64,000 nucleotides of DNA, taken from positions 104,365 through 168,364 of the forward strand of contig CAJNOI010000113.1 in NCBI GenBank assembly GCA_905250115.1, written 5' to 3'. How positions within the stretch are numbered: the first letter of the stretch is position 1; each line of letters starts with the position of its first letter. Below are positions 47,544 through 59,795 of this stretch, in pieces. Origin of the DNA: Adineta steineri. Its lineage: Eukaryota > Rotifera > Eurotatoria > Adinetida > Adinetidae. The position numbers and the translations under genes are program-made. The notes below the pieces were generated by a model. That model was not told the DNA's origin and searched no databases. It saw nothing but the letters and a program-made list of their open reading frames with translations.

Positions 47544-47959
47544 TTAACCATAGTAGAGAATACCATTTAAATTTTGTTTTAAGACAAGAACCAGGCCTTC
47601 TTGACTAGCATCATATTTCCATAAAACATATTCATTATTTTTACGTGCCATTTTAACATAATGATTAACTGCACGATAAAGATCATGTAGTTTAGGATCA
47701 TGAACAGCATCTGCAACTTCTTTTAATTTAATTAATTTCTCATTTGTAACTAATGAAAAATTTTCATTCGGCAGTAATGTATCATCAGAACGTTTCTCTG
47801 GTTCATTATGTTCTTTTACATCGGCGATTGGTAAACCAAATATATAATGAACATGTGCAGTTAAAATAAATGCAGTTAAGAATATAATGAGATTCTTTAA
47901 AGAAAATTTTAAAATAGAAATATTTTGGTAGAATATTCTTCAATCAAACTTACTTGCAT
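47544..47959 (-). CDS. Small secreted protein, unknown
   Basis: Predicted 118 residues in two exons, 47959-47954 and 47894-47544. The first coding exon is only ATGCAA, spliced at GTAAGT to an acceptor TTTAAAG. The result is a hydrophobic start (NLIIFLTAFILTAHVHYIFG) that fits a signal peptide. The rest is charged and has no cysteines: VKEHNEPEKRSDDTLLPNE, LHDLYRAVNHYVKMARKNN, and LVLVLKQNLNGILYYG at the end. No family recognised. The reading frame is long and clean and lies just downstream of the Rieske gene on the opposite strand. Confidence 0.55.
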
Positions 47960-49198
47960 TGTGTGTGTATGTGTTTCTCTCTGAAGCTCAAATGAATATG
48001 AATCTAGAAGAATGTAAAAGTAATAGTTTAGTAGTCAGTATATATATTAGAATCTGACTCTTTATTCCTCAGATTTATATCACATGTATGTAGTTACTCA
48101 TTTTCAAATAACGTCACAAATGAAACTACAGAAGACAACAGTGTCTTGTTTTTTTTTCTGACACTAATCTCAAAAATAAGTTGTTATAAACAGATATTTA
48201 ACTAACGGAAAAGATCAATATTTTTACACAAAAAAAGAAGAATATATGATTGTACTTTTTTTATTCTACTTATAAATAGACTTACAGATGTTAGGAAAAA
48301 TTACTAATATACAAATAGTCATATATAATTAAATCTAGATTTGATTTAATTCATATTCTATTTTGAGATCGATAATTATGAACATTATAGAACGTCGACT
48401 AAGAGAACGATGAAGTATTCAAGATGTTTAAGTTATAGTATTTTCAAACAAGAATATTATAACAAAAAAGTAAAATGTTAGAAAACTTTAAAAAATAGAA
48501 TTCTGTGTCATGCAACCATGTCCCACTCAGTCGGTACGTTATACTTCTTGAATATTGCATTATTTGTTTATTTGACAACTCATTTTTGTAGTGTTCCTGA
48601 CATAGAAATATTAATTTGTCTTATTATTACAATAAAATGTTGTTAAAGAAGTTCAATATTGATAATTAAAACTACACAGTGAATGTTTTTCTTTTCAACT
48701 TTATATTTTGAAAAACATTAATAATAATAGATTACATTAGTTTAATGATATATTGTAGGATAGAAATTCTATCTTATTATATGTAAATAGTTTCTTTTTA
48801 TAGATATATTCTGATATCAGTATGATTATACTAGTGCAAACATGTAATTAATTCTGTATCGTTAATCATATAACTATTACTAATGAAGTCTCTATTCAGC
48901 GCATATGACTATAAAATAATTAGATCTATACAATTTCACTTCCCTGTCTACGTATACGTTTGATATAGTATATTTAGTTTACGTCAGCGTTCCCATTATC
49001 GTCATACTTCTAGACTTCTACGTATTGAGTATTTAAAAAGTATACTGTTAATACTATTCATCATTTATTAATGTTTGCAAGTCCAGTAATGCATGATTTT
49101 CAGCTCTAAAACGATAATTGAATGAGTGTTTATCATATAACTCAAATGAATTTGTTCAATCGTAAAGTCTTGAAGATTGGTGGAAATGTGTAATACAT
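47960..49198. other. Intergenic, nothing recognised
   Basis: AT-rich; no coding or repeat signal except the transposon that follows. Confidence 0.4.
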
Positions 49199-49206
49199 TT
49201 GTAAAA

Positions 49207-49513
49207 TAGAGACCAGCACGGAGTCAGATAAATTTCATATGAATAATTCAACTTTAACGTTGAAGATTATTGAAGTTCATAGTTTTGTTGCCCGAGATTT
49301 TCTCTACAAAATGACGTATTTTGATGGCTAGGTCGATGCTTTGTTGAAACTCGCCAACACAAAAGAAAAGTCGGAGTTATTTTCGATTCCGACTTTTTCT
49401 ATATTTTATTTTGCATTGTGAGGCTTGCTAAGACGACGTTAAAGTTGAATTATTAACATAAAATTTATCTGACTGCGACGGTGACTACGAAAATGACTCT
49501 GTGCAGGTCTCTG
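49207..49513. mobile_element. hAT-type non-autonomous element (307 bp)
   Basis: Begins TAGAGACCAGCACGGAGTCA and ends TGACTCTGTGCAGGTCTCTG. The inner part of the inverted repeat (GTCAGATAAATTT, AATAATTCAACTTTAACG) is also shared by both ends, but the left end lacks about 20 bases. Flanked by TTGTAAAA at 49199-49206 and 49514-49521, an exact 8-base target duplication. A smaller hairpin (AAGTCGGAGTTA / TTCCGACTT) lies in the centre. No transposase. Confidence 0.9.
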
Positions 49514-49521
49514 TTGTAAAA

Positions 49522-50656
49522 CCTTCAGTGAAATTTAGAGACTACCAGATTTAAATTCAATTAATAAAAAAACATTTTTAAACTAATTCCATTCGAGGTT
49601 TCTTTAACTAGTTTTAATATTAGACGTAATGCCTTGTTCTACTTTTTTACAAAATAATCTCATCGTTAATATGCAAAGCCTTAGTGGATTATAATCTCAT
49701 CTGGAATCATTGATTATACAGAAATATTATCAATGTTAATTGTAGAAATAAACATTAGAAAGTTACTACGAAATTCAAAACGAATAAATAAATGCATTTA
49801 AACAGAATAGCATCGCAGTAAGAAAAATATTCAACAGATTTTGGATAATAGAAAATTTTTCTTAATCCTTCTTATCGGATATTTTACACCTTTTTACTTT
49901 AGAGCTTCGTGTTTAACTCCGGTTAAAATTTCAAGAAACACTATCAGATACTAATGAAATATTATAAGGTTAATAAACCTAAAAGTTCGTTGACTTCTCT
50001 CTATTAACCCTTCTAATACACTACACGGACATTTTTGTCCATAAATATAAATCATAATAAATTCAACTCTAATATACTTAATTATTCTGGCATATATTCC
50101 GTATTTATAGATGATTCTACTAGATTTTTGTTTACTTGCATAATTCAAAGCTTTATCATAATAATATATATGTCTATGACGTCTACAACATATATACGGT
50201 ATAATAGATGAGAAGACAGTAAAAATAGTATATATAGGTGAATCATACTATCACCAGATGAACTTTCTCAAGAAAAAATGAAAAGGAGATATTCAGCAGA
50301 TGATAGAGCTTGAACAAGTTGATACCGAATATTAAGCATTTTATACACATATTGACGTAATCAAAAATATTTAATAAAATGATATTGAAAAAAACCATTA
50401 TGAACTTTATTTGTTATAATAAACAGATTCTAGAAAAATCGAAAAAAGAAAGAAAAACAACAACAAAACCATGCATTAAGGTTATGATCGACTAGTAGAA
50501 CAAATGTTTTCATATATATATAAATCATGCCGAAGTTCAACAAGGATAGAAGAAATAGCAATAAATTTAATTATGATTTTTGAACAAAAAAACGTTGTGA
50601 CATAGTTCCATAAAATACTTTTTTTTAACTCTTATTGTTCGATTGAATTTAATATT
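49522..50656. other. Intergenic, 3' side of Hox gene
   Basis: AT-rich. No coding region supported. Could include regulatory sequence of the Hox gene. Confidence 0.4.
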
Positions 50657-51638
50657 TTATTTCTCATTTCGATTGTTATTAAATGAATGATTATTTTCTT
50701 TTTTAGTATTTGATATTGATGACCATGCTGTATCATTTGTATTTGCATAACTTGTTGCATTTGCTTCAAGTTTTACATGTGGATCATTAAGTGATTTGAA
50801 ATTATTATCTTTTTTCCATTTCATTCGACTAATAGAAAATAAAATAGATAAATAAACAAAAAAATGAGATATCTTTTTTACCGATTTTGAAACCAAATCT
50901 AAATAAAAAAAATAAATCGATATAAAATTTACAAAAAAACAGAAATCATTACCTTTATTTGTCGTTCTGTTAACGCAAGATTATGAGCAATTTCAATTCG
51001 TCTTCGACGTGTTAAATATCTATTGATATTTTAAATAGAAATATACATAGTTTTCTTTTCTTCCTACTTTGTATAATGAAATTCTTTTTCTAATTCAAGT
51101 GTTTGATGACGTGTATAGGTTTGTCGTGTACGTTTATGTTCAAAACTAAATTCTATATAGAAACAAAAACAACAAAAGAGAGAATATAATTACAAACTAA
51201 ACAATATTATCGTATAGATATTAATCATTTTTATGTGTTACATTAATGTCAAAAAATTCCATACGTTGTCAATAAATTATCTTTACCTGGTCTCATCCAT
51301 GGATGTGTATAATAAAGCATTGGATTTGTAACTGACATAGAAAATGATGATGATGGAATCATATGATTAACTGATGATGAAGATGGTATTGGTTCAATTT
51401 GTTTCCATGATGAGTTACCATTTGATGTTGGTAAAAGATAATCATTTGTTGTATGATGTTGATCATAATGATGAGATGTTGATATACCTGTTTGCATCAT
51501 ATTATTATAATTTGAATATGTATTTGCTAGAGTCGAATCTCTATTAGTTAATCGAAAATTTCCACGAGTATAATCAGTTTCATATTGTTGATCATTAGTT
51601 GTAGAATTTGTTAATGATAAATTAAAATAACTATTCAT
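50657..51638 (-). CDS. Hox gene, central (Hox4-8) class
   Basis: Homeodomain transcription factor for body-axis patterning. Predicted 230 residues; exons 51638-51287, 51152-51068, 51019-50953, 50898-50882 and 50828-50657. The N terminus MNSYFNLSL resembles the common Hox start. YYTHPWM (about residues 109-115) is a variant of the YPWM motif that binds PBC cofactors. The homeodomain reads [58 protein letters not shown] points to Hox6-8, while RHQ, FHY and the following [11 protein letters not shown] point to Hox4/Dfd, so the exact group stays open. The homeodomain is cut by three introns; one exon of 17 bases encodes IWFQNR of the recognition helix. Confidence 0.92.
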
Positions 51639-52200
51639 TATTTTTGGTCAATTAAAGAAAACGCAAAGAAGGAGAGAAAAAAAGAGATAAAAATAAAGTT
51701 AAATAATAATAATGCCCATAAAAAAAATTTTATACACACATATGGATCAATAAAAAGAGCTCGAAACAGCAATATTAATAAAGAATATGAATGTGTTTAA
51801 ACGACAATTGAAATGATTGTTGTTTCTTTTCGAAAGAGAATAGTATCTTTTTTGCTCCAATAATATGTCTCAACCATTCATTATTCGAGAAAAGAAATTT
51901 TTTTTTAACAACCAATCAATATCTTTCTATTCATTAATACTTTTCCTTTTTTCTTTTTTTTTCCTCATGTCATCATTAAGCGATAAAAATGAATATACAA
52001 CTATCTCATTACGAATGGTCATGTATTAATAGAAAATTACCTTTAAAAAACAAGTATAGGTGAATATTTTTTAAGTAGAATCGTAAGAAAAATACACGAA
52101 CAGAATTTATTTACGCATATTGATAAATATTTATAAAAATCGAAATTCGAAAGATGTTCATAAATGTTGTCCTTGTAAATATAATCTAGTATCAACATGA
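51639..52200. other. Upstream region of Hox gene
   Basis: Likely promoter of the Hox gene. AT-rich, with no specific site named. Confidence 0.4.
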
Positions 52201-52208
52201 TGGTAGAG

Positions 52209-52331
52209 TAGTGGCGTAACCGAGGTTGCACTAGCCCGGTCATTAGAAGAAAAAAACTAGTAATTACCACCATTTTTTCAAGGATCATAGGGTATTGCCT
52301 GGGTGTCCGTGACCTTCTGGTTACGCTACTT
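52209..52331. mobile_element. hAT-type non-autonomous element (123 bp)
   Basis: The left end TAGTGGCGTAACCGAGG and the right end CTTCTGGTTACGCTACTT form imperfect inverted repeats with the core GCGTAACC. TGGTAGAG flanks both sides exactly (52201-52208 and 52332-52339), an 8-base target duplication. Too short to code for anything. Confidence 0.85.
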
Positions 52332-52339
52332 TGGTAGAG

Positions 52340-53947
52340 TCATTTTTGTCGAGTCTTATAACCTTATTGTATATATAGATTTTTACCAAAGATCCTTATT
52401 CTTCATATTAAAATGTTTGAAGTAGTATTCTTTGATATCAAATATCGGTCACTTGGCTTTTTGAATAAAAAAGTTCGACCTTTTTGATTACACGAGTATG
52501 TAAAGATCAGAGAATTTATCTACAAAAATGTCATCTATGTAAAATCAAGACGATTTTTTTTAAGTTGTTCCATTTTGACACCTATTTCTTGTGCTATTGA
52601 ATCATAAAAATATATGTCGCTTGATCGTTAAGAGAATGTTTCAACTAATGAGAATTTAATGTCATCAATGGAACTGACAATTATCTCGGTTTGATCATGT
52701 TGTTGTTGTTGTCGGGTTGTTTTAGCTGTACTATTGAATGAGTTTGTTATGATCAATCAAGTGTTTCAGAACCTTATAAATTATATCACTTAGTCAATTA
52801 AGGTATTATTTAGTTATTATGATTTCTTATATCATATATCGACGATATATATGAACAAAACAAATGTAAATATTTGTAACTTTTTTTAGTTTAACTATAA
52901 TTTGTTTTATCGGTTTGCTATCTCCTGCTGTTGTTCTCTTTATGTTGCTTTCTTTTTATTAGTTTTTCTCATCCATATGTACAATCGATTGGTCTCTTTA
53001 GGATGCATTCATTATTGATCATATGCAGACGATTCGACACTTTTCAACTGCTGTTGCCGTTCAATGGCCCTATTAAACTTTTCCATTCATGTCCGTTTGA
53101 TCAATCAGATGATACTAGTCGATTTAAGCTCATTTTCTCCACAGGGAAGTGCTTATCCATTATTATAGACAATATATTTTTCCAGTAGTGCATATGAATA
53201 CTCAACAAAGCACAATATCATTTCTTTTTGTTTATCTATTAGAATGGACTATGAGTGTTAGATAAAAACTATTTAGTTCACACAAGTGACACAACAATCT
53301 GTACGTTTTTTTTGATTTTATTTCATTGAGATTGTTTGTGCATTATTGATCGTTATTTTCGTGATGATTTCTAATTATTCGCAGTTCATATGTGTATATG
53401 ATGACCATAAAACAAGGTGAACACATCGTATATAAATAGAGAAAGAGAGAGAGAGAAATGAAAGCTCTAAAAGGCTAAATAATATATTAAATGTATATAA
53501 GGTGTGACATATAATTCGTTCTCTTGAGATGCACGTCAATTGTTGTGAGTAAGAGACAGAAAAAAATTTATATATAAAGAGAAGAAAAGTTCTCGTTTAA
53601 TGAGCCTCATCGGAACATTAGATGACGTTTTAACGGCGAAACAGTTGCCTCATATATGAAAAGAACGTATTGCAACTATACCAGTTGTTGACCGAGATGT
53701 AAGAATGAAATATTCATTGGACAAAAAATATATATGACAGTTTTATGTTCTTTCATTAACGTATCAAATTTTAATTGTTGAGATACATATTAAGAATATA
53801 GTTTATCTCTTGACGCACCGACAAAAACTTTAAAATCTATTAAATAACAATGATGATTATCGGAAAAATAAATAATCTATATAGATTTCTTTATTAACAA
53901 AGAAGTCTAAATTCCATGTTTCTCTTTTATATAAAATCGAAAAGAAT
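52340..53947. other. Intergenic, nothing firm
   Basis: No gene supported. A short open frame at 52931-53188 has no family likeness. Near 53600-53700 a less AT-rich patch reads like a coding remnant but has stops in all frames. Confidence 0.35.
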
Positions 53948-55415
53948 TTAAGAAGACTTTGCTGTAGCTATCAAAGCAATATTTTCGAGTGTAATATTTT
54001 TTGATGCATATACTTTAAGATGAGTATCGAATCCATTCTCATTTAGATATTCAATTCGACCCCAATCTAATAATCGTTTTGCTTTTAAACCAATTTGTTC
54101 TTGTTGTTCAATAGGAAATAAACGTTGTTTAGAATAAGTTGATCGACTTGTCGGTATTGAAGTATCTAATTGAAATGAAATAGTACCATCTAAATAAATA
54201 TTGAACAAAAAAAAAAATATATCTATGAAAATAATTGTTCATTTACCAATTGTTGATCTTTTTCCTTCTTCTACCAATTTATGACGATTTTCATCTGTAC
54301 CCCATGCTGTTAATGTTCGTATTAAACAGAAATCTTTTGGTGTTAAATTAAGACGACGAAAAAAATCTTTTCCAACATATTCATTCCATAATAGACGATG
54401 ATGGCAACATAAAGCGATAATAATTGCTCGAATATTATGAGTATGTTGTTGAGCATCAACTGCACAACGTAGAGCAAGGTCAGTTGCACCGCCACATAAA
54501 TGTTTACTTATAAGAACTATATGTGTTTGAGAATCTTTTGGAATTGGTAAATCAGGTAGATAAAGATCACGAATATCAAGTCGATAACGTCCAAATGATG
54601 GACCTGAATGTTCAGGTTTATGATGAGCATCAAAACGATAACGTTGATGATCACGTTCAATAAGTGCAAAATGAATTGTTGAATCATCTTTTACACAAGC
54701 ATGAAGTTCATGAGATAATTGGCCACGTCCAGCACCCATTTCAAGAAAACATGTATGTGATTGTAAAAGATCTAATTGTACTAATTGAGCTATAATTGAT
54801 CCAATTTGTTCTAAATGTTTACGTGAACGATTACCAAGTTCTTCGATATTTATATGTGGTAAATAACAATCAGGAGTTGTTTTATTATTTTCAACTGGTC
54901 CTTTAACAAAATTATCATGAAGAGTTTCCATACGAGTAATAAAATTTCGAAGTTCATCTTCATTTATATCTTGTAGAACTGTTGGATAATCATCATGATT
55001 ATCACATTCAGGTCCCGAATTACAATTATGTTGATGAAATGGACCAAGAATAATAGGACGTTGACTACATTTACGTAAATGTCGTTTTAAATCATATGGT
55101 GCGATCGAATGTCGTGGATTGAATGGACATGGCATCCGTAAAGTTAATTTAGTTGCCTAAATGTAATAGAATTCAAAATTTATATAATTAGAACATTAGA
55201 GTGATTCTATTTAAGTGAATGCATCATATTTTTTAGTTCCCTATCTGAATAAATCAAAAGTGATGAATAATTTTTTTTACCTCGTCTAAATTTGGATCAT
55301 GTAGTAAATGTTCCATACAATGTGTAGATAAAGATGTTGATGGTACCATTTTACATTGTCGTCGTTTTCGTGGACATAGATACTGACAACGTGTAGGATC
55401 CATTTCGTCTGTCAT
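53948..55415 (-). CDS. TRMT13: tRNA 2'-O-methyltransferase TRM13
   Basis: Methylates the ribose at position 4 of certain tRNAs. Predicted 428 residues; exons 55415-55281, 55156-54247 and 54189-53948. The N terminus has the two zinc-finger motifs of the family. One is the CCCH type in RCQYLCPRKRRQCKM (residues 9-23) with HCMEHL; the other is the CHHC type in MPCPFNPRHSIAPYDLKRHL followed by RKC. The SAM-binding motif is LEMGAGRGQLS; the catalytic core includes ALIERDHQRYRFD and ISKHLCGGATDLALRC. The end, LLDWGRIEYLNENGF and VYASKNITLENIALIA, is also typical. The start MTDEMD is the first ATG, with a second at residue 5. Confidence 0.93.
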
Positions 55416-55451
55416 TATTATCTAGAACAATAGCAAATCTATTATTTTCTT

Positions 55452-56835
55452 TTATTCACTTTTTCGATTCATTAATAAAAATATATCAAATGAAAGATCA
55501 AGTTCATGTTCGTCATTGTCTACATTGAGACATTTAAATATTCTAAAATAAAAATTAAATAAATTTTATTGTACAAAATTATTGATTTATTTACTCTGAT
55601 TGAAGATCATCTAAAATTGTACTTTCTGGATGTTGTTGAAAAAAAAGTTGAAAACCAGACATTGATACCATATAACCTAATAATCTTCGAATTGACCATT
55701 TGCATTTAATTGCAACACTTTCATCCCTTTTTTGTTTATAAAAAAATAAAAATTTTGATTTCTTTTAATTATTTTTCTTGTGTACTCAAAAAGTGAGTAC
55801 ACTACTAGAATCGGTCAGTGTGTCCGTCCGGCCGTTTACACGATAACTCCTGAAAGGCTAAGCCGATTGTCATGAAATTTTGTGCAGTTTAATCTCATCA
55901 GGATCTCGGTCAAGCCATTCCTGAGTTATTGCAAAAATACTGATATTTCCCTATGATTTCCATATACACTTTTTGCAGTATACATAACTCTCGGATAAAA
56001 TCCGAAGTTTCCACATTTATTACCGAGTAAAATCAGTTGATGAAAGTGGAATATGATATTTTTCATCACGGTAACGACCAAAGTAAACTTCTTTACTTTC
56101 TTTTTGAACATATCCATCAAGTGTATGATGATAGAACTAATTATGAAATAGAAATAGAAAAAAAAATAAAATAAAAACAATAATTTAATATATAATTTAC
56201 ATTGTATAAAATTTCATTAAGTTTTTCTGCTTGTTGGCAATGAACTTGAACAAATGCATATCCAAATAAAACTAGAACACCATTGATTTTTAAAGTTCGT
56301 TTAACTTCATTATAAAAATATGGAAGATCAAACCAATGTGCTGCATGACCGGATATAATTAAGGCTAATGATGAATTCTCATGAGGAATATCATTACCAA
56401 CACTAACTCTATGAAAAAATTAATTATAAGATCTTATAAGATAAATTTATATAAGTACTTATAATTAATATTCGAATGTGTATTAGTTTCATTTGCTTTA
56501 TTTATTTGCTGTTCGCTCACATCATATCCTAGAAATGAAAATGATTATAAAGATGAGATATTAATGTTAATTTTAATACCGATAATTCGTTGAAAATATG
56601 GAGCAAGTAAAACAGTACTCTGACCAGTTCCACAACCAATATCAATAGCTAAATCATCATCGTTTATAGTATACTATTAGAAAAATATCTTAATTAATGA
56701 ATAGTTAATGTGAGTAAATCATACTTTGAGTGATAAATAATTAATAATTTTATTCATCATCTCAACAGGATATGTGGGTCGACATTGAGAATAAAAATCA
56801 CTATGTGCAGCAGTTTCAAAAAATCTTTTTGACAT
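55452..56835 (-). CDS. Class I SAM methyltransferase (methyltransferase_11 type)
   Basis: Predicted 272 residues from seven exons: 56835-56725, 56673-56580, 56528-56459, 56408-56201, 56136-56024, 55726-55595 and 55542-55452. The start MSKRFFETAAHSDFYSQCRP matches cytosolic methyltransferases of the trans-aconitate methyltransferase-like family (substrate unknown in animals). The SAM motif I is AIDIGCGTGQST; motif II is GYDVSEQQINKA. Others are SGHAAHWFDLPYFYNEVKR and LKINGVLVLFGY. The end LDLSFDIFLLMNRK is typical. The intron between exons 5 and 6 contains a repeat. It follows TRMT13 on the same strand with a gap of 36 bases, but the two are not obviously linked in function. Confidence 0.85.
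55775..56015. mobile_element. Intron-borne repeat, class uncertain
   Basis: Fills most of the 297-base intron 5 of the methyltransferase gene. It has GTGTACTCAAAAAGTGAGTA near one end and a TATACACTTTTTGCAGTATA near the other. Inside it has TGTGTCCGTCCGGCCG followed by CGATAACTCCTGAAAGGCTA, a less AT-rich composition than its host. No clear target duplication was found. Confidence 0.4.
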
Positions 56836-57112
56836 ATCTGAAGTAAATAATTTATCTTGATATATTAATTAAAGCAAATTTTTTCTCCGCATTGTTCACT
56901 CATACGTCCTAGATTCTATTCCTAGCCATAAGAACTATTCATTAGATATTATTTCTTCCCATAGTAAACAATAGCCTTTTAAAAATATAAATTGTAGATA
57001 GATACATACATCTCAAAATATTTCTTACTGCTAGATATGTTCAATACTCACTGTTCTATGTCTCAAAGAAACGTTCTGGCTTCTATAATGTCTAAAAACT
57101 CATATATAGAAA

Positions 57113-57336
57113 CAGTGGCGGATCTAGGATTTTGGAAGGGGGGAGCGACTTTTTTTTTTAAGTATGGAGGGGCAATACCTGGGGAGAGTGGGGGCGATTT
57201 TGGTTAAAAGCTATTTTTTGAGTCTAACTGAAGCAGTGTGAACCTATTTTTTCGTTCATTTTTGCTGTAAAAATTCAAAAAAAAATTGGAAGGGAGGAGC
57301 GATCGCCCCCATTGCCCCCCCCTAAATCCGTCACTG
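57113..57336. mobile_element. hAT-type non-autonomous element (224 bp)
   Basis: Starts CAGTGGCGGATCTAGG and ends CCTAAATCCGTCACTG: inverted repeats of 16 bases with two mismatches. G-rich left and C-rich right inner ends (GGAAGGGGGGAGCGA; TCGCCCCC) extend the similarity. Flanked by TATAGAAA and TATAGGAA (57105-57112, 57337-57344), an 8-base target duplication with one change. No coding capacity. Confidence 0.88.
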
Positions 57337-57477
57337 TATAGGAAGAGATCACAAAAATTTTTAGTAAACAGCACTGAAAATAAATGATTAGTCTTTTTTT
57401 TCGAATAAGTAATTTTTTTATAATAAAATATAACAAAATTTGACAAAATAAACAGTTTCGTAGAAAACATAAAACCA

Positions 57478-59025
57478 TTAACTATTCCTTTCATTGTCAC
57501 TATCGACATCATTATTTTGTATTTGTATTTGACTCTACGAACAAAAAAATAGTCGAATATTTCATTTCTTTACTTTTTTATAATCTTCTTACCGCTAAAA
57601 CATCAGCGAGTTTATTAAGATCACGTTCACGAGATATATCAGCAATATCTTTTGGCATTGCATATTGTGTATAACTATTTGGTTTAATACCATTTTGTGA
57701 ATTTACATAACGAAATTCTGGTTTTTCATTATTATTCTACAATGAAAATTAATATTAATACATAACAATAGCATACAATCAATTACTTCTGTAGATAAAT
57801 TTAACAATTCAGGCCAATGAAAAAGTAAACTATCAGTCATCGGACCCCATGGATTAAAATCAAGAATATATAATTTATTCTATTCAAAAAAGAATATTTC
57901 ATAAATCTATTATTTGAAGAAGAAAATAAAATGATACTGACTGAGTTTTTACGATAAATATCAATAACAAAATCAGTTGATGGAAATTTATTTTGTATAT
58001 TTCTATTAAAAAATTCTATTATATTATCACGAATCTGATCAGCTGATGATCCAATAAATTCATAATAATTTTCACTATCACGTTGACTAATACCAATAAT
58101 TCGATTATTTTTGACAAAACATCGAAATTCTTTTGATGGTTGTAATGCGGACCATTCTCTTAATACAAGTACATATTTAATTGTTGATAATAAACTATGA
58201 TCATCATCATAACAAAATTTAAATCTTACAAAAAACAATGAAAATATATTTAAAAATACAATAGAATCTTTTTTTTCTTCTCTTACGGTTCACAAAGATC
58301 ATGTGTGATAAAATCGGAACTTTTTAAAAGTAGAAAAATATCTGCTAGATTTGTACATTTTAATCGATTATCACTTATCATCCATCGAGCATCCTATTTA
58401 AAATAAACCATATATAATAAAAATATATATGTATTTATATTCTACTTTTGGACTACTCCAATTTAGTTTTGGAAATACAGCTTCATATTGATCTAATACA
58501 TCTTTGATTTTTTGCTCAAATTCTGGAAATGAAATCTAAAATAATTCATTTTATTACAACTTTTCTAAAATGATATCTTATATTCAACATTTTTTGTTGT
58601 ATCTGTATCTTCATCAGACCACTATATTTAAATGAAATCAATAAATAGAGTGATAATTTTCATTCGAAATAATACTCACATGATCTTCGTCATCATCATC
58701 ATCAGATGATGGATTCGCATTAACACGACGCATTTCATCCATTGCTTCATTTGCACTAAAATATGAGTCATTGAAAATAACATAAGGATAAAAAAACAAA
58801 AAATTATACCTTGTAGGAAGATAAAAATCATCAGAACGAAGATATTCTAGAATATCATCCGTTAAATTAAGCATAACACTGAATTAATATATAATCATTT
58901 ATTATAATAAAGATTTTTCTTTTCGATTACCTTTTAATAGAATATCGTTCAAATAATGGATACCAAACTGTAAAAGAACAATTCAAAACATCTTGAACAC
59001 TAGCACGAGGAAGATCAGAAGTCAT
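57478..59025 (-). CDS. CDC123: CDC123 (eIF2 assembly factor)
   Basis: ATP-grasp-like chaperone that joins the subunits of translation factor eIF2. Predicted 348 residues from ten exons: 59025-58931, 58878-58810, 58755-58680, 58621-58589, 58535-58446, 58393-58287, 58224-57942, 57879-57787, 57736-57593 and 57534-57478. Family marks: [29 protein letters not shown], an acidic loop ([10 protein letters not shown]), [72 protein letters not shown], and [20 protein letters not shown] with the metal/nucleotide-binding DFNPW. Exons are short and regular, with introns of 45-90 bases. Confidence 0.95.
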
Positions 59026-59795
59026 ATTGAATATCTGGAATTTATATTAATCTAAAAACGCTGGTAGAATAGAATAGATGAAGTAAATCAGTATAAAATA
59101 ATTGACATATTCCTTGTTGAGTAATTTACAGCACTCATGTCTTCAAAATCGCTAAGATCTGGGCGATGAATCGTGATTTTTCAAAATATTGACGATTATA
59201 TCGCCAGTAAGAAATGCTTATTTTGTCGGAACCATTACGAATGAAGACTTTTCGACAAAAAGTCCTTAATTTTGGCGATTTTAACGCGATAGATCTCACA
59301 ATTGATCGGATGCTAAATCGCGATTAAACCTTCGATTTTCCCCCCGATTTTGATGACATGGGTACTATATGTATTGTAGTCAAAGATTGAAATCTATCAT
59401 TGTCGATAGTTATCTGATGAAATAATTGCTGAAATTTTCGTTTTCTCCTGCAATTAGATATTTTACTTACGTATGTTTAACAGAAACATTCTACTGGTTA
59501 AATTATTAGCCAATCATAATGAAAGAATGATTTTATAAAGTTTTCAAATAAATTGAAAATATTTAATCGAAAAAAATTGTTTAATAATTTTTTGAATATT
59601 ATATCGAATTTTATTTGTGTAATATTTAACAGCTGCAATCAATTGTGAACAACAGAGCATTGAATCATATACGTGTTTATTATATGATAGCTGTCAGCTC
59701 GACTATTATTATTCATTCGGACTACTCATCATATATTTTTGGTTATTTGTAATTTAACATAATTTATACTTCTAGCATTTAGAAAAGTTATAACT
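59026..59795. promoter_or_regulatory. Divergent spacer of CDC123 and BAP31 genes
   Basis: Both genes start outward from this 770-base spacer, so it must hold both promoters. It also contains a possible transposon-derived element at 59136-59360. Confidence 0.45.
59136..59360. mobile_element. Possible MITE, CATGTC ends (225 bp)
   Basis: Left end CATGTCTTCAAAATCG and right end CGATTTTGATGACATG are inverted repeats of 16 bases with one mismatch. The inside has several copies of CGCGAT or GGCGAT in both directions. No convincing target duplication was found, so the class is open. Confidence 0.55.
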
